A stretch of 64,000 nucleotides of DNA, taken from contig CAZORE010000016.1 in the NCBI GenBank assembly GCA_964581815.1, positions 25,132 through 89,131 on the forward strand, in the 5' to 3' direction. The notes beneath the pieces were generated by a model that was given only the letters and a program-made list of their open reading frames with translations, did not search any database and had not been told where the DNA came from. This document shows, piece after piece, positions 59,001-64,000 of this stretch (positions are counted from its first letter, which is position 1; each line of letters starts with the position of its first letter). The stretch comes from Trebonia sp964581815. Its GTDB lineage: Bacteria > Actinomycetota > Actinomycetes > Streptosporangiales > Streptosporangiaceae. The position numbers and the translations under genes were made by a program.

Positions 59001-60050
59001 ATGCCAGCGAACTTGTCACAGCCGCACCGGAGGCCGTCGTGCGGGAACCCCGTTGCCCGCCTCGGCCAGGCGAGCGGCGGCGAGGCGCGTCAGCAGGCCA
59101 GGCACCTGTCCCACAGCACGGCGCCCGTCTTCGGTATCCTCACGGCCCTGCCCGCGGAGTTCGCCGCGGTGCGGTCGTTCACCGACCATCCGCGCCTGGC
59201 GAACGTCGACGGCGACCGGGCCGACTACCTCATCGGGACCATGCCTAGCTCCGTCCCTGACCGTGCGCACCAGGTGGCGCTGACGATGCTGAGCGAGACC
59301 GGCAACGACGCGGCCGCCAGCGCCTGCGCCAACCTGCTGCGCAGCTACCCGTCGGTCCGGTGCCTGCTGATGGCCGGCATCGCGGCGGGAGTGCCCAACC
59401 CCAGTCGGCCGGAGCGTCACGTGCGTCTCGGCGACATTGTGGTCGCGAAGGGCATCGCAGAGTACGACAGCGTCCGGGAGAACGATCACGGGCCGGCCTC
59501 CCGCCGGGCGTTTCCCCCGCCGTCCCCGCTGCTGCGGCGGCGCGTCCGGCTGCTGCAGGCCGGCGAGATGACCGGGGACCGGCCGTGGGAAGACCTGCTT
59601 GCGGCCCAGCTGCGGTTCTTCCCGCGATTTTGCAGGCCGCCGGAGTCGACTGACGTCCTGTACTCATCCGGGCGCGTCGATCGCCAGGTACCGCATCCCG
59701 ACATGGCCCTGAGCGGGCATCGTCCCGGTCAGCCGAAGGTGCACAGCGGACTAATCGCCAGCGGCGACCGGTCACTGCGCAGCGCCAGGAAACGGGACCA
59801 GATCGGCGCCCGCCACGATGTCCTCGCCATCGAGAGGGAAGGCAAGGGCATCGGGAACACCGGCTTCTACGAGGGCGTGGAGTGGCTGGCCGTCCGGGGT
59901 ATCAGCGATTACGGCGACCGCCACGTCACCGCGTCCTGGCGCAATTACGCCTCGATGGCGGCCGCGGCCTACGTCCGCGCGCTGCTCGCCGTCACGCCGG
60001 ACACCGCGGGCATCCGGCGATACCCGGCGGGAGCACCGCACAGTCAGTGA
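59001..60050 (+). CDS. Nucleoside-phosphorylase-fold protein (PNP/MTAN superfamily), second copy in the window
   Basis: The 349-residue protein has about 40 unstructured residues and then a PNP fold: VFGILTALPAEFAAVRSF (glutamate), VRCLLMAGIAAGVPNPSRPE, HVRLGDIVVAKGIAEYDSVR, LAIEREGKGIGNTGFYEG in place of the usual MEG ribose motif, and RGISDYGD with the catalytic aspartate. It is related to the effector domain of the CATRA protein at 33738 by these same motifs. Such domains occur as effectors in STAND and conflict systems. The ATG at 59001 lacks a clear ribosome site. Its last 7 bases overlap the convergent permease gene. Confidence 0.8.
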   Translation: MPANLSQPHRRPSCGNPVARLGQASGGEARQQARHLSHSTAPVFGILTALPAEFAAVRSFTDHPRLANVDGDRADYLIGTMPSSVPDRAHQVALTMLSETGNDAAASACANLLRSYPSVRCLLMAGIAAGVPNPSRPERHVRLGDIVVAKGIAEYDSVRENDHGPASRRAFPPPSPLLRRRVRLLQAGEMTGDRPWEDLLAAQLRFFPRFCRPPESTDVLYSSGRVDRQVPHPDMALSGHRPGQPKVHSGLIASGDRSLRSARKRDQIGARHDVLAIEREGKGIGNTGFYEGVEWLAVRGISDYGDRHVTASWRNYASMAAAAYVRALLAVTPDTAGIRRYPAGAPHSQ

Positions 60051-61540
60051 TCAAGCTCGGGCGCGTCGATGTGCACGAAGCCCACCTCGGCGACCCGCCG
60101 CGGGTCCCTGACGTACAGGTAGACCAGGTAGATGACGCCGACGACCATGAACCCGGCGACACCCGGCGCCATGTACGACGAGGGGGCGGTGAGCGGCCCG
60201 ATGAAGGAGAACGCGCGTATCCCGGCCGCGGTAAGCCACGCGGGAACGAACGCGGCGATCCCGGCCAGCGGGATGACCAGGTGCAGCAGCGGATTCCAGC
60301 GCCGGCCAGGCCCGCGCCGCGACGGCGAGGCGAAGTACCCGATGCAGGCCGCGTTGACCACGATGTACACCGCGACGAGTACGAGCACGATCCCGGTGCC
60401 CACCATGGCGAACGCGTTGACCGGGTTATAGGCCAGCCCGAGGCCGAGCGTGACCGCCACCGTCACGACGAACGTGACGACGATGGCCACCACCGGCGAG
60501 CGGTGCCGGGGGTGCACCCGGGCGAGCACCTGCGGGAAGGCCCCGATCCGGCCCATGGCGAAGCCGGTCCGGCTGGCCACGTTCACCCCGGCGTTGGCGT
60601 TGGCGATCGTGGAGTTGACGATGGCCAGGAACACGAAGAACCAGAACAGCCCGTACAGGGAGCGGGCCATGCCCTCCCACGACGTCGACCCGGAGCTGCC
60701 GAAGCCGGAGAACCCGGCCGGCCCGAAGGCCACGTCGACCGCGTAGGTGGTGAACACGTAGAGCAGGCCGATGCTCAGTGTGGCGAGCAGCACCGCGCGG
60801 GGTATGGTGCGCCGCGGGTCCCGTGCCTCCTCGGCCAGCGGTGCCGCGCCCTCGAATCCGCCGAACGCGAGCACCGAGTACACCGAGCCCGCGATCACCC
60901 CGGAGACGCCGTGGTACCCCTTCGGCGTGTACTTCGTGCCGAACACCGCGGCCGTGTTGGCGTTCCCCGCGTGTACCACGAAGAACACCGCGAGCACCAG
61001 GAAGACCGCGATCTCGGTGATGCCGAGGATGGTGCCGAGCCGAGCCGAGGTCCTGATTCCGTAGAAGCCCGCGACCAGGATGATCACCGCGCCAGCCAGC
61101 GACCACGGCCACCACAGGTTCGCCGGGTACCCGGCGAAGTCGGAGTTGATGGTGCTCGCGACGGTGAACCCGAGTTGCAGCAGGACAAGCGGCGCGATGA
61201 GCAGCCCGCACAGCACATAGCCCCACGCGGTGAGGAAGCCGGCCGCCGGGTGCAGCCCCCGGGCCGCGTACGTGGCCAGCGATCCGGCCGACGGCAGCTC
61301 GCGGGCAAGCAGGCCGATGCAGGACGCGGAAAGCAGGCAGGCGACCAGCGCGATGAGGACGGACAGCGGTAGCGCGCCGCCGGCGTACGCCGCGCCCGCC
61401 GGGATCGACGCCGCTATCGCGGCGCCGGGTGCCATGTCGGTGATCGACTGGAAGAGTACCTCGCGCAGCCCGATCGCGTCGCGGCGCAGGCCAGGCGCGG
61501 CCGATGCAGGGCTGGAAACGGTTTCGTCAGTACCGGCCAT
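60044..61540 (-). CDS. APC-superfamily amino acid permease
   Basis: The 498-residue protein has about twelve membrane helices, starting FQSITDMAPGAAIAASIPAG, with VLAFGGFEGAAPLAEEARDPRRTIPRAV as the conserved APC cytoplasmic-loop region and a soluble C-terminus. It exchanges or imports amino acids or polyamines; specificity cannot be read. It is convergent with, and overlaps by 7 bases, the nucleoside-phosphorylase-fold gene. It is distinct from the permease at 49239. Confidence 0.94.
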   Translation of the reverse strand: MAGTDETVSSPASAAPGLRRDAIGLREVLFQSITDMAPGAAIAASIPAGAAYAGGALPLSVLIALVACLLSASCIGLLARELPSAGSLATYAARGLHPAAGFLTAWGYVLCGLLIAPLVLLQLGFTVASTINSDFAGYPANLWWPWSLAGAVIILVAGFYGIRTSARLGTILGITEIAVFLVLAVFFVVHAGNANTAAVFGTKYTPKGYHGVSGVIAGSVYSVLAFGGFEGAAPLAEEARDPRRTIPRAVLLATLSIGLLYVFTTYAVDVAFGPAGFSGFGSSGSTSWEGMARSLYGLFWFFVFLAIVNSTIANANAGVNVASRTGFAMGRIGAFPQVLARVHPRHRSPVVAIVVTFVVTVAVTLGLGLAYNPVNAFAMVGTGIVLVLVAVYIVVNAACIGYFASPSRRGPGRRWNPLLHLVIPLAGIAAFVPAWLTAAGIRAFSFIGPLTAPSSYMAPGVAGFMVVGVIYLVYLYVRDPRRVAEVGFVHIDAPELDH

Positions 61541-61668
61541 GGCGTCATGATCGCATGATCATTTCGGGATGCACAGACACAATCCGCTCGTGCTAGCCGC
61601 CCGTCCTGGCCGACCACCTCAGCCGGGCGCGAGCCAGTCGTCAACCATGCGTCAGCAGGGGCAGCGGC

Positions 61669-62601
61669 TCACGTTCCGGTCGCCGGAGCCTGGTCGAGTT
61701 CGGCGGCGATCTCGGCGATGCGGGCGCGGATCCAGGCGTGCGCGGGGCTGGCGGTGTGCCGCGGGTGCCACCACTGCGTCTGGGTGATCGCGGGCAGGGC
61801 GACGGGCGGCTCGAGCACCCGGATGTCGGCGGTGCGGCGCAGGTGCGGCACGGCGCGCTCGGGCACCACGGTCACCAGGTCGGTGCCCTCGAGCAGGAAC
61901 GGCGCGAGCAGGAAGCTCTCCACGGTGAACTCGATGCGGCGCGGCACCTGCGACCGCTCCAGGTGCTGGTCGACGATGGAGGCGGGCTGGCCGCGTCCCA
62001 TCGAGTAGACGAGGTGGCCGAGCCGCAGGTAGGCCTGCATGGTCATCCGCTCCCCCACCGCCGCGTTGCCCGCCCAGACGCAGCACAGCCACCGGTCGGC
62101 GAACAGCCGCTGGCGGGCGAGCTGGGCCTCGGGCATGATCTCGGCGGGCTCGATGACCAGGTCGGCGGTGCCGTCGCGGAGCAGCCGCACCGGGTCAGGC
62201 AATCGCGGCAGGACCCGGATGGTGACGCCGGGCGCCGCCGCGGCCAGGCGGCGGACCAGCGGGCCGATGAGCATGAGGAGGCTGTAGTCGGAGCAGCTCA
62301 CCGTGCAGCTCGCGCGGTCGGTCGCCGGGTCGAAGCCGGCCGGCTGGTCGAGCGCTCCCCTGATAATGGCGAGCGCGTCGCGGACGGGCTGGCGCAGCGC
62401 CTCGGCGCGCGGCGTCGGCACCAGCGCGAGGCCCTCGCGGACCAGCAGCGGGTCGCCGAACAGCTTGCGCAGCCGGGCGAGGGTGTTGCTCATGCCCGGC
62501 TGGCTCAGGCTGAGGCGGTTCGCTGCGCGGGTGACGCTCCGCTCCTCCATCAGCGCGTCGAACCCCACCAGCAGATTGAGATCCACTCCGGCCAGCTCCA
62601 T
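61669..62601 (-). CDS. LysR-family transcription regulator
   Basis: The 310-residue protein begins with a LysR winged helix (LNLLVGFDALMEERSVTRAA, LSLSQPGMSNTLARLRKLFG) followed by a substrate-binding domain (IRVLPRLPDPVRLLRDGTAD, LVIEPAEIMPE). The ATG is 95 bases from the divergent flavin monooxygenase start, so that gene is the likely target, induced by an aromatic compound. It resembles NodD/PcpR-type regulators in the head region. Confidence 0.94.
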   Translation of the reverse strand: MELAGVDLNLLVGFDALMEERSVTRAANRLSLSQPGMSNTLARLRKLFGDPLLVREGLALVPTPRAEALRQPVRDALAIIRGALDQPAGFDPATDRASCTVSCSDYSLLMLIGPLVRRLAAAAPGVTIRVLPRLPDPVRLLRDGTADLVIEPAEIMPEAQLARQRLFADRWLCCVWAGNAAVGERMTMQAYLRLGHLVYSMGRGQPASIVDQHLERSQVPRRIEFTVESFLLAPFLLEGTDLVTVVPERAVPHLRRTADIRVLEPPVALPAITQTQWWHPRHTASPAHAWIRARIAEIAAELDQAPATGT

Positions 62602-62617
62602 GATGCTTGCCTACCAG

Positions 62618-62642
62618 TGATTATTCAGGCCGGCAATATTCA
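62618..62642. promoter_or_regulatory. LysR-type operator between divergent genes
   Basis: TGATTATT-N9-AATATTCA is an inverted repeat with one mismatch, in an AT-rich stretch 17-41 bases upstream of the lysR start and 55-79 before the monooxygenase. It contains the T-N11-A type symmetry expected for LysR regulators. Confidence 0.6.
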
Positions 62643-62696
62643 TCATTCACAAGTTCCGTTGGCCGAATATCCACGGCCAGACCTACGATCGGCGCC

Positions 62697-64000
62697 GTGA
62701 GCGAACACGCAGCGGATGCCGAGGTTCCCGTCCTGGTCGTCGGGGGGAGCCTGGTTGGACTGTCGACGGCCCTGTTCCTCGCCAAGCACGGAGTCGAGCC
62801 GCTCGTGGTGGAGCGCCACTCCGGCACGGCGATCCACCCGCGCGCCGGGCACTGGAACCTGCGCACCCTGGAGATCCTGCGGTCAGCGGGGCTCGAGGAC
62901 ACGGTGCGGCGCAGGTCGCGCGAGCAGTACCCGCCGGACGGCGGGATCAGCAACGTAGAGTCCCTGGCCGGACGGGAGATCGGGGTCTTCTTCGCCGACC
63001 TCAACGCAGGCGTGGCCGAGTTCAGCCCGACGATCAGGCTGTTCGTCAACCAGGACGCGATGGAGCCGATCCTGCGCGCGCACGCGGGGTCGCTTGGCGC
63101 CCAGCTGCGCTACGGCACCGAGTGCACCGCGCTCGAGCAGGACGACGACGGTGTGACCGCGGAGCTCACCGACGTGGCGACCGGGACGCGCTCCCAGGTG
63201 CGGGCCAGGTACGTGGTCGCCGCCGACGGTAACCGCAGCCCGGTCAGGAACCGGCTGGGCATCGGGATGCGGAGCCACGGCGTGCTGTCGAACAGCATCA
63301 CCATCTACTTCCGGGCCGAGCGGGACCTGCGGCCGCTGCTGGCCGGCCGGAACCAGGGCGTTCACTATGTCACCAACCCGGTGCTGCGCGGCTTCTTCCG
63401 GCTGGACCGCGGCGGCAACGGCGGCTTCCTCGTCGTCAACCTGGTCGGTGACACGGCCCGCCCCGAGATCGTGGCGGCCTACCCGGAGGCACCGTGGGCG
63501 AACGTCGCCGAGGGGATCACCAAGGAACGGGCGCTCGAGTTGCTGCGCGCGGCGATCGGCGTCCCCGGCATGCCGCTGGTCATCGAGGACATCGCCACCT
63601 GGCAGGCCGTCGCCGACGTCGCCGAGCGGTTCGCGGACGGGCGGGTGTTCCTGGCCGGCGATGCCGTGCACGTCGTCCCGCCGAACGGCGGCTTCGGCGG
63701 GAACACCGGCGTGCACGACGCGCATAACCTCGCGTGGAAGCTCGCCGCCGTGCTGCACGGGACGGCGGGTCCCGGCCTGCTCGCGACCTACGACGCGGAA
63801 CGCCGCCCGGTGGGCGAGTTCACCGTCGAGCAGGCCTACGCGCGGTACGTCGGCCGGGTGGCGCCCTACCTGGGCACCGCGGGCGCGCAGCCGGTGGTCG
63901 ACGACCTGTACCTGGAACTCGGCTACCGCTACGAGTCGACCGCCGTCATCGCCGAGCCCGGGGATGGCGGCGCGGCGGACGGCGGCGCGGCGGACGGCGG
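62697..64000 (+). CDS. FAD-dependent aromatic monooxygenase (PheA/TfdB family), C-terminus beyond window
   Basis: From a GTG at 62697 the frame stays open for 434 codons to the window edge. It has the FAD GxGxxG-like VPVLVVGGSLVGLSTALFLA, ERH and GHWNLRTLEILRSAGL, DG motif in YVVAADGNRSPVRNRLGI, and GD motif VFLAGDAVHVVPPNGGFGGN with NLAWKLAAVL. Such single-component hydroxylases act on phenols and polyketide aromatics with NAD(P)H. The last bases encode a GGAADGGAADGG repeat from 15-bp tandem copies, a low-complexity linker before the missing C-terminal thioredoxin-like domain. Confidence 0.93.
   Translation, partial: MSEHAADAEVPVLVVGGSLVGLSTALFLAKHGVEPLVVERHSGTAIHPRAGHWNLRTLEILRSAGLEDTVRRRSREQYPPDGGISNVESLAGREIGVFFADLNAGVAEFSPTIRLFVNQDAMEPILRAHAGSLGAQLRYGTECTALEQDDDGVTAELTDVATGTRSQVRARYVVAADGNRSPVRNRLGIGMRSHGVLSNSITIYFRAERDLRPLLAGRNQGVHYVTNPVLRGFFRLDRGGNGGFLVVNLVGDTARPEIVAAYPEAPWANVAEGITKERALELLRAAIGVPGMPLVIEDIATWQAVADVAERFADGRVFLAGDAVHVVPPNGGFGGNTGVHDAHNLAWKLAAVLHGTAGPGLLATYDAERRPVGEFTVEQAYARYVGRVAPYLGTAGAQPVVDDLYLELGYRYESTAVIAEPGDGGAADGGAADG
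63966..64000 (+). repeat. 15-bp tandem repeat in coding sequence
   Basis: The unit GCGGACGGCGGCGCG is repeated in frame at the window end and encodes GGAAD units within the monooxygenase. The copy number cannot be seen because the window stops inside it. Confidence 0.55.

Overview
The window is a high-GC (visibly above 70% G+C) actinomycete chromosome segment, assembled as a draft: it has two runs of exactly 100 N. Organism inference rests on codon bias toward G/C at third positions, many GTG starts, a furA-katG pair, an AfsR/SARP-type STAND regulator, an ECF42-type sigma factor with a DGPF/YCII partner, and CATRA/CHAT conflict genes of the kind found in filamentous actinomycetes. I cannot name the genus.

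Left flank (1-14.9 kb): ordinary accessory and stress genes. These are a partial FAH-fold enzyme, ECF42 sigma with YCII protein, an aldehyde dehydrogenase, a lipoprotein, furA-katG with a strong terminator, a CoA-transferase, a membrane-anchored Ser/Thr kinase with no extracellular sensor, a two-domain VOC protein, an epimerase with a divergent HTH regulator, a 5'-truncated NDMA-type alcohol dehydrogenase relic, and a Cys-type glutathione peroxidase.

Central island (about 15-45 kb): the striking part. A minus-strand run of eleven tightly packed genes (33095 down to 14967) encodes, in order, a 1511-residue TPR-CHAT protease, GrpE, an Hsp70, a coiled-coil/beta-domain protein, a soluble double-GTPase with zinc fingers, a GAP1-like protein, a membrane double-GTPase with zinc fingers, a 48-residue membrane peptide, a second Hsp70, a vWA protein and a CATRA-associated protein. 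Several junctions overlap by 1-4 bases. Divergently, a plus-strand set encodes a small CATRA-associated protein, a CATRA protein fused to a nucleoside phosphorylase/nucleosidase effector, and a SARP-NB-ARC-TPR regulator. A NUDIX/winged-helix regulator, a 52-residue secreted peptide and a second Hsp70 plus CHAT pair follow. I read the island as an NTP-dependent conflict (immune or self-recognition) system in which chaperones and GTPases would control two CHAT proteases and a nucleoside/nucleotide-cleaving effector. The domain classes are known from comparative genomics; this full arrangement and its mechanism are inference.

Right flank (44.6-64 kb): a LacI-controlled sugar-type operon (Gfo/Idh/MocA, DUF993, sugar-phosphate isomerase) divergent from the LacI gene, with a LacI-like operator also in front of an APC permease and copper amine oxidase. 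Then come a relic anti-sigma kinase, MarR/azoreductase, a flavodoxin-like protein, a methyltransferase, a probably leaderless lexA, a VOC protein, a frameshifted sulfotransferase, PrxQ, a second nucleoside-phosphorylase-fold protein, an APC permease, and a LysR regulator divergent from a partial flavin monooxygenase.

Both 100-N gaps are flanked by identical 55-base copies, so the duplications there are most likely assembly artefacts.
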